DNA of 64,000 nucleotides. Source: Bacteroidota bacterium. Its GTDB lineage: Bacteria > Bacteroidota > Bacteroidia > Chitinophagales > Chitinophagaceae. The stretch is taken from positions 1 to 64,000 of the forward strand of contig JAUZOA010000006.1 of the NCBI GenBank assembly GCA_030706685.1, written 5' to 3'. Position numbers and translations under genes: made by a program. Under the pieces are notes generated by a model. The model saw nothing but the letters and a program-made list of their open reading frames with translations, was not told the DNA's origin and did not search any database. Shown in pieces: positions 16,798 through 25,392 of the stretch. Position 1 is the first letter of the stretch, and each line of letters starts with the position of its first letter.

Positions 16798-18357
16798 ATG
16801 AAATGCATCATCACTATCGAATTAGGAACAAATGCCGTAAGGGTATTCGCATTTGATCTTGGCGGTAATGTCATCGGCTCCATGAAGGGATATTATCCCA
16901 CTTTCCATACAGAGCCTGATCATAGTGAACAGGATCCCGAGCAAATGTTCATTACGATGCTCTATGTGCTGAAGAATTTATTGAATGAAGATATTCATCC
17001 AAAGAAATACAAGGTGGCCTGTATCTGCTTCAGCGCTTCTATGCACAGTGTACTGGCCATAGATAAAAACGGGGTGCCGCTTGGGAATGCTATCACCTGG
17101 GCCGATAACCGGGCAAAGAAAGAAGCGCAGGAACTGAAGAATTCTCCGGCCGGAAAAAAAATTTATACGGCAACAGGAACGCCGATTCATCCCATGTCCC
17201 CATTACTTAAGATTGCCTGGATGAAGAATAATGACCCCGACAGGTTTAACCGGGCGAGTAAATTTTTATCTGTCAAAAGCTATATCATTCAGCAATTGAC
17301 CGGCGAATACCTGATTGATTATAGCCTGGCTTCCGCCACGGGATTGTTGAATATTCATACGATAAAATGGGAAACAGATGCATTAGAATTTGCCGGTATT
17401 ACCGCTGACAAGTTATCAGAACTGGTTCCTGTTTTTGCATCAGCCGGCACGCTGAGAAAAGCCTACCAGAATTCCCTGGGCCTTCATGCCGATACAAAAA
17501 TAATTATCGGGTCAAGCGACGGATGCATGGCGACCCTGGGCGCAGGTATCTGGGGCGAGGGGAAAGCCACCATAACGATTGAAGACAGTGGCGCTGTAAG
17601 GGTAGTAGGCAAAAAGGTTTTGCAGGATGAAAAGCAACGCTTCTTCAATTACCTGCTGACGGAAGATTTTTATATATCGGGCGGACCGACCAATAATGGT
17701 GGAATTATTTTTGAATGGTTTGCCCGGCAGTTCGGCGATTTCAAGAATCCCTTTGGCCTGGAACATAGCATGGAAGAACTTATTACGGAAGCATCAAAAG
17801 TTCCTGTTGGTTCGGACGGCTTATTGTTTCTTCCCTACCTGCTTGGAGAAAGAGCGCCGATATGGAATGCCAATGCAAGGGGGGTTTATTTTGGTTTAAA
17901 TATAAAACATGAACGGCAACACTTCATACGGGCCACGATAGAAGGGATACTCTACGAGATTTACAGCATTGGAAAAATACTGGAAGAACACCGGACGATC
18001 AATAGTCTTTCTATCAATGGCAGCTTTGCCTCTATTCCATTTTGTACGCAGATTATAGCGGATATTTTTAATAAGCCTGTCAGTCTCCGGCAAGATTATC
18101 ATAGTGTTGGTTTAGGTGCCTTTTTAGTGAGTGCAACAGAGATGGGAATTTATAAAAGCCTTGATGAAGCGGCACAGACTGTTGAATTGCCGGATAACTA
18201 CACCCCGCAAAAGCAAAACCATGCTGTCTATTCCAGGTACTTCAGCATTTTTGAAAGATTGAGTACGAAGTTGTTTGAGGAGTTTGAAGCCATTGCCACG
18301 CTTCAGCAGAAAAATGCGTCGGACCGGGGCACAGTTGTAAACCGAATTCAAAAATAA
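16798..18357 (+). CDS. FGGY-family carbohydrate kinase, gluconokinase-like
   Basis: This 519-aa cytoplasmic sugar kinase starts with the phosphate-binding IELGTNAVRVFAFD. Domain I carries TGTPIHPMSPLLKIAWM, which is the pattern of Bacillus-type GntK gluconokinases. ATP-site marks are ITIEDSGAVRV, LPYLLGERAP and the C-terminal GAFLVSATEMGI. Note that a thiol-like SDGCMATLGAGIWG replaces the more usual glycine-rich run seen in xylulokinases. It would phosphorylate gluconate or another aldonate/ketose and is the only sugar kinase in the window. Xylulose or another ketose cannot be excluded. It is co-directional with AraC, 11 bp downstream. Confidence 0.83.
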   Translation: MKCIITIELGTNAVRVFAFDLGGNVIGSMKGYYPTFHTEPDHSEQDPEQMFITMLYVLKNLLNEDIHPKKYKVACICFSASMHSVLAIDKNGVPLGNAITWADNRAKKEAQELKNSPAGKKIYTATGTPIHPMSPLLKIAWMKNNDPDRFNRASKFLSVKSYIIQQLTGEYLIDYSLASATGLLNIHTIKWETDALEFAGITADKLSELVPVFASAGTLRKAYQNSLGLHADTKIIIGSSDGCMATLGAGIWGEGKATITIEDSGAVRVVGKKVLQDEKQRFFNYLLTEDFYISGGPTNNGGIIFEWFARQFGDFKNPFGLEHSMEELITEASKVPVGSDGLLFLPYLLGERAPIWNANARGVYFGLNIKHERQHFIRATIEGILYEIYSIGKILEEHRTINSLSINGSFASIPFCTQIIADIFNKPVSLRQDYHSVGLGAFLVSATEMGIYKSLDEAAQTVELPDNYTPQKQNHAVYSRYFSIFERLSTKLFEEFEAIATLQQKNASDRGTVVNRIQK

Positions 18358-18404
18358 AATCAACCTGAACACTATAAACAATAAAAATTAAAACGGTCAT
18401 TTAT

Positions 18405-19331
18405 ATGAAAAAAAGCAGTTTCCTTTTTATCCTGTTATTAGGCGCATCATTACATATAATAGCACAGCAGGTCACACTGACCAGCGACCAGATCAAGGCG
18501 TATACTCCTGAATGGAAAGGAGAGCGGTTCCCTGACGGGAGACCCAAGGTGCCCGATAAATTACTGGAACGTCTTAAAACAGTTCATCTCGAGGAAGCCT
18601 GGGGCATACTTCGAAACAAAGGTTACCAGAATCAATTCGAAGGCGATTGGATGATATTGCATCCTGACTCAGTAATGACAGGAAGAGTAGTCACCGCGCA
18701 ATACCTGCCACTCAGGCCCGATGTAGATAAAATAATAAAGGATATCGGTAAAAGAGAAGGACGCATCGGCGCTACGAACTCATGGCCTATTGACGTATTG
18801 AAGAATGGCGATATCTATGTTGCCGACAGCTATGGAAAAATAGTGGATGGTACATTGATTGGTGATAATCTCGGCAATGCCATTTATGCTAAATCATTAC
18901 GGGGCGTAATCTTTTATGGTTCGGTCAGGGATATTGAGGGATTGGATGAAATCACAGGATTCAATGCATGGACAAAGGGATATGACCCTTCTTATATTCA
19001 GCAGATGATGCTTGGAGGAATTAATGTTCCGATACGGATGGGAAGAGCCACAGTCTTGCCCGGTGATGTAGTGCTGGCAAAAAAAGGAGGCGTTGTATTC
19101 ATTCCTTCACACCTTGTAGAAGAGGTAGTAATCAATGCTGAATTCATCGAATTAAAAGATGAGTTTGGCCATCAGCGTTTGCGGGAAGGGAAATATACAC
19201 CGGGGCAGATAGATACACAATGGACGGACGAGATCAAAAAAGATTTTCTCAAATGGCTGGATGATAATCCCGGCAAGCTTCCTATGACAAGACAGGAACT
19301 GGATCAATACATGAAAGACAGGACCTGGTGA
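18405..19331 (+). CDS. exported RraA-like protein, copy 1 (putative pyruvate aldolase fold)
   Basis: This 308-aa protein has a signal peptide ending near IIAQ, unusual for RraA relatives, which are normally cytoplasmic. The RraA/HMG-aldolase core covers about residues 60-230: GTLIGDNLGNAIYA, then YGSVRD (the Arg-Asp pair that binds pyruvate and metal in HMG/CHA aldolase) and PGDVVLAKKGGVVFIP. Extra segments flank the core: an N-terminal TPEWKGERFPDGRPKVPD and a C-terminal FGHQRLREGKYTPGQID..DRTW. It may cleave a 2-keto-3-deoxy or 4-hydroxy-2-keto acid in the periplasm. RraA itself lacks this activity, so the reaction is an inference. Confidence 0.78.
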   Translation: MKKSSFLFILLLGASLHIIAQQVTLTSDQIKAYTPEWKGERFPDGRPKVPDKLLERLKTVHLEEAWGILRNKGYQNQFEGDWMILHPDSVMTGRVVTAQYLPLRPDVDKIIKDIGKREGRIGATNSWPIDVLKNGDIYVADSYGKIVDGTLIGDNLGNAIYAKSLRGVIFYGSVRDIEGLDEITGFNAWTKGYDPSYIQQMMLGGINVPIRMGRATVLPGDVVLAKKGGVVFIPSHLVEEVVINAEFIELKDEFGHQRLREGKYTPGQIDTQWTDEIKKDFLKWLDDNPGKLPMTRQELDQYMKDRTW

Positions 19332-19422
19332 AAGCTGTCAGCTATTAGCGGTTAGCCATTAGCTATTAGCCCGGGGCTTAAATTAGCTGTCGAACTATCA
19401 GTCTGACAGCTAACCGCTTTAT
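19332..19422. repeat. GCTATTAGC-rich inverted repeat
   Basis: This gap holds repeated AGCTATTAGC/GTTAGC units. AGCTGTCAG (19333-19341) pairs with CTGACAGCT (19403-19411), and AGCGGTTAGC (19347-19356) pairs with GCTAACCGCT (19409-19418), so alternative stems are possible. A related GCTAATAGCTAACAGCT run occurs at the 3' end of the BASS gene (about 22110-22130). This suggests a small dispersed element that sits between the genes of both modules. Confidence 0.65.
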
Positions 19423-19455
19423 TAAAATAATTCAACTAAACTAAAACATACAACT

Positions 19456-20940
19456 ATGACTCCCTCACAAAAATTCTTAGCCAAACTTGGTTTAAAGGAT
19501 ACGGATCCCGGAGACGCGCAGGCTATAAATAATAAAAATGAAATACAGGAAAACGGCCGCCGTTCTTTTTTAAAAAAATCAGCCCTGGGTGGTATTGCCT
19601 TAGGAGGAGCATTAATGTCTCTGCCCGTTGAGGAAATAATTGCGCGAAGCACTCAAAAAGTCAGCCGTTATTCAGGCCCTTCGGATTTGAAAATAACGGA
19701 TATGCGCTATTGCATTATCCAGAATGTAGGCCGCACGCCTATTATCCGCATCGATACGAACCAGGGGATTTATGGTTTAGGCGAAGTAAGAGACGGGGCT
19801 GATGAACGATATGCGTTGATGTTGAAAAGCAGGATACTCGGTCAGAATCCCTGTAACGTAGAAATGATCTTTAAATCGCTCAAACAATTCGGCGGGCCCG
19901 CGCGGCAGGGAGGTGGCGTATGCGCGGTTGAAATGGCGCTCTGGGATCTTTGCGGAAAGGCGTACAACGTACCGGCATGGCAATTATTAGGAGGAAGGTA
20001 CCGGGATAAAGTAAGAATGTACGCCGACACACCGGAAGCGCCAACTTTTGAAGAATTTAAAGCAAAGATCAAACATCGCCTGGAAGTGCAGGGAATGACA
20101 TGGCTGAAGATGGATATTTCAATAGGAGAAGTAAAGGACACCCCCGGGTCATTGGTTAATAGTAAATTTTGGGGTAGCAATTTAGCGCAATGGAATGGCG
20201 GCTATATGGACTATGCCAATACAAAACATCCTTTTACCGCTATTCAAATAACCGAAAAAGGATTGGACGGCATGGCACAGATCGTAAGTGATGTTCGCTC
20301 GGCGGTGGGTTATGAGATTCCTCTTTCCTCCGATCATTACGGTCATTTTGATTTGAATAATGCCATACGCTGGGGGAAAAAAGTAGAACCCTATCGTTTG
20401 GCATGGCTGGAAGATATGGTGCCCTGGCAATATACCGATCAGTACAAAACAATATCCGACGCGCTGGAAACTCCTGTGCTTACGGGGGAAGATATTTATT
20501 TGCTGAGCGGGTTTAAACCGTTAATTGACGCCCGTGCTGTGGACATCATTCATCCTGATTTAGCTACTTCAGGGGGACTTTTAGAAACAAAAAGGATTGG
20601 TGATTATGCGGAAGAACATGGCATAGCCATGGCGATGCACTTTGCAGGAAGCCCTGTTTCATTTATGGCAAGCGTGCATTGTGCGGCAGCCACTCAAAAC
20701 TTCCTGGCATTGGAACATCATTCGTTGGATAGTTCATGGTGGGAAGGTCTTGTAAAAACCACGGACGGGAGAAAGTTATTTGAGAAAGGATTTGCCAATG
20801 TTCCATTGACAGCACCGGGATTGGGAATAGAATTAGTGGATGAAGAAGTAAAAAAACATTTGATTCCTTCAGATAAAAGTTATTTCGCCCCCACGCCCGA
20901 TTGGAATGATGTGCGTTCTCATGACAGATTATGGAGTTAA
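19456..20940 (+). CDS. Tat-exported enolase-superfamily protein, copy 1 (sugar-acid dehydratase-like)
   Basis: This 494-aa mandelate racemase/muconate lactonizing enzyme-type protein carries a Tat signal (GRRSFLKKSALGG) after a 32-residue leader. The capping domain starts near LKITDMRY and the barrel ends near residue 470. Metal and catalytic candidates are the Asp of SSDHYGHFD, the Glu of WLEDMVP, the Glu of GEDIY and the His of AMHFAGSP. The WLED and SDHYGH forms differ from the common WLEEP and VDxHGR. It likely dehydrates a sugar acid to a 2-keto-3-deoxy acid. It is paired with RraA copy 1, but the substrate is unknown. Confidence 0.8.
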   Translation: MTPSQKFLAKLGLKDTDPGDAQAINNKNEIQENGRRSFLKKSALGGIALGGALMSLPVEEIIARSTQKVSRYSGPSDLKITDMRYCIIQNVGRTPIIRIDTNQGIYGLGEVRDGADERYALMLKSRILGQNPCNVEMIFKSLKQFGGPARQGGGVCAVEMALWDLCGKAYNVPAWQLLGGRYRDKVRMYADTPEAPTFEEFKAKIKHRLEVQGMTWLKMDISIGEVKDTPGSLVNSKFWGSNLAQWNGGYMDYANTKHPFTAIQITEKGLDGMAQIVSDVRSAVGYEIPLSSDHYGHFDLNNAIRWGKKVEPYRLAWLEDMVPWQYTDQYKTISDALETPVLTGEDIYLLSGFKPLIDARAVDIIHPDLATSGGLLETKRIGDYAEEHGIAMAMHFAGSPVSFMASVHCAAATQNFLALEHHSLDSSWWEGLVKTTDGRKLFEKGFANVPLTAPGLGIELVDEEVKKHLIPSDKSYFAPTPDWNDVRSHDRLWS

Positions 20941-21021
20941 GGTTCGACGCCGGAAGCTGGATGTCGGAGAACCTCCATCCTCCGGTAATTATGCTGATTT
21001 ACTGATTAAAACCCATTTAAT

Positions 21022-22122
21022 ATGTTACTCGCAAGGCGGTCATTGTTTTTTTACCTGGTATCGGCCATTTGCTTCCTGGTGTATATTATATTGCTTATAA
21101 GGGGGCAACATGAATGGGGAGGCTGGTTATTGCTCTTGCTTTTCCTGAGCCTTGCTTTTGCTTTTAGGGATAATCACGTCCTGAAAGGTCTTTCCTATAC
21201 GCTGATGATAATAGCCGTGGTAAGCCTGGCTATGTATTATCCCTGGTATTTTAAAACCATCCGGGGTTTTAATCTTTCCGCTTTGATCATTCCATTATTG
21301 CAGGTAATCATGTTTGGCATGGGTACAGAATTAAGCCTGAAAGATTTTGCGAATGTTATACGCATGCCAAAAGGAATTATTATAGGCGTCGTTTGCCACT
21401 ATGTTATTATGCCGTTGATAGGATTTTCTATTGCCAGTTTGTTTAATTTTCCCAAAGAAATTGCTGCGGGTATTATATTAGTCGGTTGTTGCCCGAGCGG
21501 GTTAGCCTCGAATGTTATGTCTTACCTCGCGAGAGCTAATCTTGCATTGTCAGTATCTGTTACTACTATATCTACTATGCTTGCTCCTTTTTTAACACCG
21601 TTGCTGATGCGGTTATTAGGAGGCAGTTTTGTAGAAATACATTTCTGGAACATGGTATGGGATATCACCAAGATTGTAATTATTCCTATTGCAGGTGGCC
21701 TGGCCTTTCATTATCTCATGCGCGGGAAATTCGAATGGCTCGATAAGGCTATGCCACTGCTTTCCATGACGGGCATAGCATTTATATTAATGATCATTAC
21801 TGCTGCGGGAAGAGATAACCTGGTAAAAGTGGGGGCATTATTAATAATAGCAACATTCATTCACAATATGGCGGGTTATTTTCTTGGTTACTGGTCGGCG
21901 CGATTGCTGAAATTCCAGGAGAAAGATTGCAGAACCATTGCCCTGGAAGTAGGAATGCAAAATGCCGGCCTTGCATCCGGCCTCGCTTTAGGGATGGGTA
22001 AACTGGCTACAGCGGGGTTAGCGCCCGCCATTTTTGGACCTGTCATGAATATTACGGGTTCTTCGCTGGCGAGCTGGTGGCATAATCGTTTGCCGGAAGA
22101 GAAGGAGAAAGCTAATAGCTAA
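21022..22122 (+). CDS. BASS-family (bile acid:sodium symporter-like) transporter
   Basis: This 366-aa inner-membrane protein has about ten hydrophobic helices. The BASS signatures are MGTELSLKDFANV, GIILVGCCPSGLASNVMSYLARANLALSVSV and VGMQNAGLASGLA. Family members carry bile acids, pyruvate (plant BASS2), pantoate or 2-keto-3-deoxy acids with sodium. Between two exported RraA/enolase modules, uptake of the pyruvate or keto-acid they would make is an attractive but unproven role. Its last codons lie in the GCTAATAGC repeat, so the C-terminus may have been trimmed or extended by that element. The longer overlapping ORF at 20906 is not coding. Confidence 0.85.
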   Translation: MLLARRSLFFYLVSAICFLVYIILLIRGQHEWGGWLLLLLFLSLAFAFRDNHVLKGLSYTLMIIAVVSLAMYYPWYFKTIRGFNLSALIIPLLQVIMFGMGTELSLKDFANVIRMPKGIIIGVVCHYVIMPLIGFSIASLFNFPKEIAAGIILVGCCPSGLASNVMSYLARANLALSVSVTTISTMLAPFLTPLLMRLLGGSFVEIHFWNMVWDITKIVIIPIAGGLAFHYLMRGKFEWLDKAMPLLSMTGIAFILMIITAAGRDNLVKVGALLIIATFIHNMAGYFLGYWSARLLKFQEKDCRTIALEVGMQNAGLASGLALGMGKLATAGLAPAIFGPVMNITGSSLASWWHNRLPEEKEKANS

Positions 22123-22164
22123 CAGCTCTTAAAACATATTCATCATTAATAAATTGTTCAAGCC

Positions 22165-23109
22165 ATGTCAAAATTGAAATACCTGGTACTTTTTTCCACA
22201 GCGATCCTGTTATGCACGCAATCAAAAAGCCAGCATGTACAGATATCGAAAGAACAACTTATCGCATTGACACCCGAATGGAAAGGGGAGCGTTACCCTG
22301 ATGGCCGTCCGAAAGTGCCGGATAATATAATTCAGCGAATGAAATTGGTAAGTGTGGAAGAAGCGTGGGCAGTAATGAAAAATGCCGGCTATGGTTACCA
22401 GGTGGCTGAGGGCTGGGAACAAATAAACCCTGATAGCGTGTTAGTGGGAAGAGCCGTGACGGCAACGTTTATGCCTGCCCGGCCCGATGTATGGCATGCT
22501 ATTGATTCAGCAGGAAAAAAAGAAGGAAAGAGAGGACAAAATACCTGGCCGGTGGATATTTTGATTAAAGGCGATGTGTATGTTGCCGACCAGTTTGGTG
22601 CTCATAAGAATGGCCCGACAATAGGTGATAATGTAGGCAATGCCATTTATGCAAAAACCGGTAATGGTATTGTTTATGACGGCGCATTGAGAGATATTGA
22701 AGGTTTAAAAGAAATAGGAGGCTTCACTTCTTATTATACCAGCTATGACCCTTCTTATCATAACCCGCCGGGCGATCTGAATACTATGATCGTCGGTATC
22801 AACCAACCCACGCGGATCCGGATGGTGACCGTTATGCCGGGGGATATTGTTTTAGGTAAAGAAGGGGTTGTCGTTTTCATTCCGCCTCATCTGGCAGAAA
22901 AAGTGGTAAAGACTTCAGAGATCATCCGGTTACGGGATATGTTCGGTCATCAGCGTTTGAGAGAAGGTAAATATACTGCCGGCCAGATAGATGCCCGCTG
23001 GACTGATGAAATTGAAAAAGATTTTTCTAAATGGTTGAACGATCATATTAATGAACTGCCTGTTCCTAAAGAACAAATACAGGAATACCTTAAAGACCGT
23101 ACATGGTAA
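22165..23109 (+). CDS. exported RraA-like protein, copy 2
   Basis: This 314-aa paralogue of the protein at 18405 shares long blocks with it, such as TPEWKGERxPDGRPKVPD and FGHQRLREGKYTxGQID, and both end in DRTW. A signal peptide ends near SKSQ. The core reads GPTIGDNVGNAIYA, YDGALRD and PGDIVLGKEGVVVFIP, with the Arg-Asp pair kept and YDG closer to the HMG-aldolase consensus than copy 1 (FYGS). It heads the second module and stands 71 bp before the second enolase-type gene. The divergence between copies suggests different substrates. Confidence 0.78.
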   Translation: MSKLKYLVLFSTAILLCTQSKSQHVQISKEQLIALTPEWKGERYPDGRPKVPDNIIQRMKLVSVEEAWAVMKNAGYGYQVAEGWEQINPDSVLVGRAVTATFMPARPDVWHAIDSAGKKEGKRGQNTWPVDILIKGDVYVADQFGAHKNGPTIGDNVGNAIYAKTGNGIVYDGALRDIEGLKEIGGFTSYYTSYDPSYHNPPGDLNTMIVGINQPTRIRMVTVMPGDIVLGKEGVVVFIPPHLAEKVVKTSEIIRLRDMFGHQRLREGKYTAGQIDARWTDEIEKDFSKWLNDHINELPVPKEQIQEYLKDRTW

Positions 23110-23180
23110 TGCTTCGCTTTGCTTAGCATGACAAGTATCCGATTAAAGATTCAAATTCAACACTATCAAATACCAGTAAA

Positions 23181-24452
23181 ATGTCAAATTCAACTTCACG
23201 ACGTTCATTCCTTACAAAGGCAACCATAGCAGCTGCCATGGCCCCGCTGGCCACTTTCGGCCGGGGTCTTGAAACGGCCATAGAAAGGACACCTAAATCT
23301 TCAGCGCCCTCCGATTTAAAGATTACCGAAGTCAAATGCGGGTATTCAGGCGGCGGGCTGTTTGTAAAAATTTATACCAACCAGGGTATCTGGGGTTGCG
23401 GCGAAGGCGTTGATGCCATATCCGGAACTTATTATCTTATCAAACGCATCAGCAACCAGATAAAAGACAGGAATCCATTAAATCCCAATCGTATTGCCGA
23501 AGAACTACGCAAAGCGAATTTTTTTGGCGGCGCCCAGTCAGGCATGTATGTGGCCGTTCTCTCTGCTATTGAAACCGCTTTATGGGATTTAACAGGTAAG
23601 GCATTGGGATTGCCTATCTATCAATTATTAGGCGGTAAATTCCGTGATAAGGTCCGCGTTTACTGTGATACAGAGTTGTACACAAGGAATAACCCGGTGC
23701 CTGATGATTACGCAAAAGCCGCTTTAGGCGCAATTAACAGGGGATACACCGCTGTCAAGTTTGATATTGATGAAGCCACAGATCCCAATAAGTTTGACAG
23801 GTATAACTGGACTGCCAGTAATGCCGAATTAGAGCGCATGTATGAAGCTATTGCGGCTGTGCGCAAAGCAGTAGGACCGCATATTGATATTTGTGTGGAT
23901 ATGCACGGACGTTATGATGCCACCACGGGAAGAAGAGTAGCGAAAATGATGGAACCCTTAAATCTTATGTGGCTGGAAGAACCCGTGCCTGCAGATAATA
24001 TTGATGTGTATAAAACCATTACTCAGGAAACAAGTACGCCTATTTGTGCGGGGGAAAATTTTTACCTGGGTTATGGATACACCCGTCTGCTGTCAGAAGC
24101 CGGAGTCGACATTGTGATGCCCGATCTGCAAAAATGTGGCGGGCTTGGTGAAGGTCAGCGGATAGCCAACCTCGCCAATTTATATTATGTGCCCTTCTCT
24201 CCGCACATGGTAGGATCTTTTGTCGGTGCCATGGCCACTGCACATGTTTGTGCTTCTGTTCCAAACTTTCATATCCTGGAATGGCAAACCCTGAGCGATA
24301 CAGAACCTAAATGGAAAGAAATTGTAACATACGATAAGCCTTTTATTGAAAAAGGCTTTCTTACTGTATCCGATAAACCGGGCATCGGCGTTGAAATAAA
24401 TGAAGAAGGTTTGAAAAAATATGCAATCCCCGGGGTACCTTTTTTTGAATAA
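23181..24452 (+). CDS. Tat-exported enolase-superfamily protein, copy 2 (galactonate dehydratase-like)
   Basis: This 423-aa protein begins with a short Tat-like signal (SRRSFLTKATIAAAMAP). Its active site is canonical for the galactonate-dehydratase type: Asp and His in CVDMHGRYD, Glu in WLEEPVP, Glu in GENFY and His in FSPHMVGS. GLPIYQLLGGKFRDKVRVY is the usual capping/barrel junction. It should dehydrate an aldonate such as galactonate, gluconate or a pentonate to the 2-keto-3-deoxy acid. The exported location is the odd part. It forms a module with RraA copy 2 and is followed after 12 bp by an acetylesterase. Confidence 0.85.
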   Translation: MSNSTSRRSFLTKATIAAAMAPLATFGRGLETAIERTPKSSAPSDLKITEVKCGYSGGGLFVKIYTNQGIWGCGEGVDAISGTYYLIKRISNQIKDRNPLNPNRIAEELRKANFFGGAQSGMYVAVLSAIETALWDLTGKALGLPIYQLLGGKFRDKVRVYCDTELYTRNNPVPDDYAKAALGAINRGYTAVKFDIDEATDPNKFDRYNWTASNAELERMYEAIAAVRKAVGPHIDICVDMHGRYDATTGRRVAKMMEPLNLMWLEEPVPADNIDVYKTITQETSTPICAGENFYLGYGYTRLLSEAGVDIVMPDLQKCGGLGEGQRIANLANLYYVPFSPHMVGSFVGAMATAHVCASVPNFHILEWQTLSDTEPKWKEIVTYDKPFIEKGFLTVSDKPGIGVEINEEGLKKYAIPGVPFFE

Positions 24453-24464
24453 ACATAACTATAA

Positions 24465-25304
24465 ATGATAACAAATGCAGGTAAGAGCGCTTCTTGGCTT
24501 ATTATTTTTTCCCTGGTAATTTCCTGTGGCAGGAAACTTGTTGAAAGAACAACCTATTTCCCAAAGCGAAATGAAATGATAGCGGGAGCCATGAATAAAC
24601 AAAACGTATGGGTATTCATTATGGCGGGCCAGTCTAACATGGCGGGCCGGGGCCTGGTGGAGCCGCAGGATACAATAGCTGAAAAGAGAATATTGACTAT
24701 TGATAAAAACGGGCAATTAATTATTGCAAAGGAACCCCTGCATTTTTATGAGCCATCATTGGCGGGCCTGGATTGCGGATATTCTTTTGGAAAAACGATG
24801 ATTAAATATATTCCCGATAGCATTTCTGTCCTGCTTATCCCTACGGCAATCGGAGGAAGTTCCATTAGTCAGTGGCTGGATGATGCTTTATATCGCAATG
24901 TGAAATTATTTTCAAATTTCAGGTCAAAAGCTGAGATAGGGAAACAATACGGGATTATTAAAGGTATATTATGGCACCAGGGTGAAAGTGACGCTAATCC
25001 CAATGATATTCCCCATTATCAGCAAAGGCTTTCTATGTTATTTACACGGTTCAGATCAACTACGGGGAATGATCATCTTCCTGTTTTAATAGGTGAACTT
25101 GGTTTATTTCCAAAAGACAAAGAGAACCGGGAATTGATAAACAAAGCAATTAAGGAGTACTCGCTGCAAGACAAGAATACAGCGGTTATTCCGACCAGCG
25201 ATCTCAAAGACAGAGGTGACAGTCTTCATTTCAACTCAAAGGGACAAAGAACTATGGGCAGAAGATTTGCTGAAATGTATTTGAGGAAATGGCCGGCTGG
25301 TTAA
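24465..25304 (+). CDS. SASA/CE6-type acetylesterase, lipoprotein
   Basis: This 279-aa SGNH-type esterase has a lipobox VISC at about residue 21. It shows the SASA/DUF303 block FIMAGQSNMAGRG with the nucleophile Ser, GGSSISQW, the block GILWHQGESDANP and a C-terminal SLHFNSKGQRTMG with the catalytic His. CE6 members remove acetyl groups from xylan, and this is the likely role next to the xylan loci. It is translationally close to the second enolase-type gene. A sialate or other sugar O-acetylesterase is the alternative. Confidence 0.82.
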   Translation: MITNAGKSASWLIIFSLVISCGRKLVERTTYFPKRNEMIAGAMNKQNVWVFIMAGQSNMAGRGLVEPQDTIAEKRILTIDKNGQLIIAKEPLHFYEPSLAGLDCGYSFGKTMIKYIPDSISVLLIPTAIGGSSISQWLDDALYRNVKLFSNFRSKAEIGKQYGIIKGILWHQGESDANPNDIPHYQQRLSMLFTRFRSTTGNDHLPVLIGELGLFPKDKENRELINKAIKEYSLQDKNTAVIPTSDLKDRGDSLHFNSKGQRTMGRRFAEMYLRKWPAG

Positions 25305-25351
25305 GGGGCAGGCCACTGTTATCATAATAAAATATCAAAAATCTTAATAGA

Positions 25352-25371
25352 GCGGCCGGGCCAACGGCCGC
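25352..25371. repeat. GC-rich hairpin before Gfo/Idh gene
   Basis: GCGGCCG and CGGCCGC are perfect 7-bp arms around a 6-base loop. They lie 22 bp upstream of the oxidoreductase start, in an otherwise A/T-rich gap. No T-run follows, so a terminator is unlikely. An RNA stem near the ribosome-binding region is possible. Confidence 0.55.
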
Positions 25372-25392
25372 CCAACCGTTAAAACCACTTTT

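Noticed and set aside
20906-21100. 64-aa ORF overlapping the BASS start
   Set aside because: It overlaps the end of the enolase-type gene and the start of BASS in another frame, with no family match.
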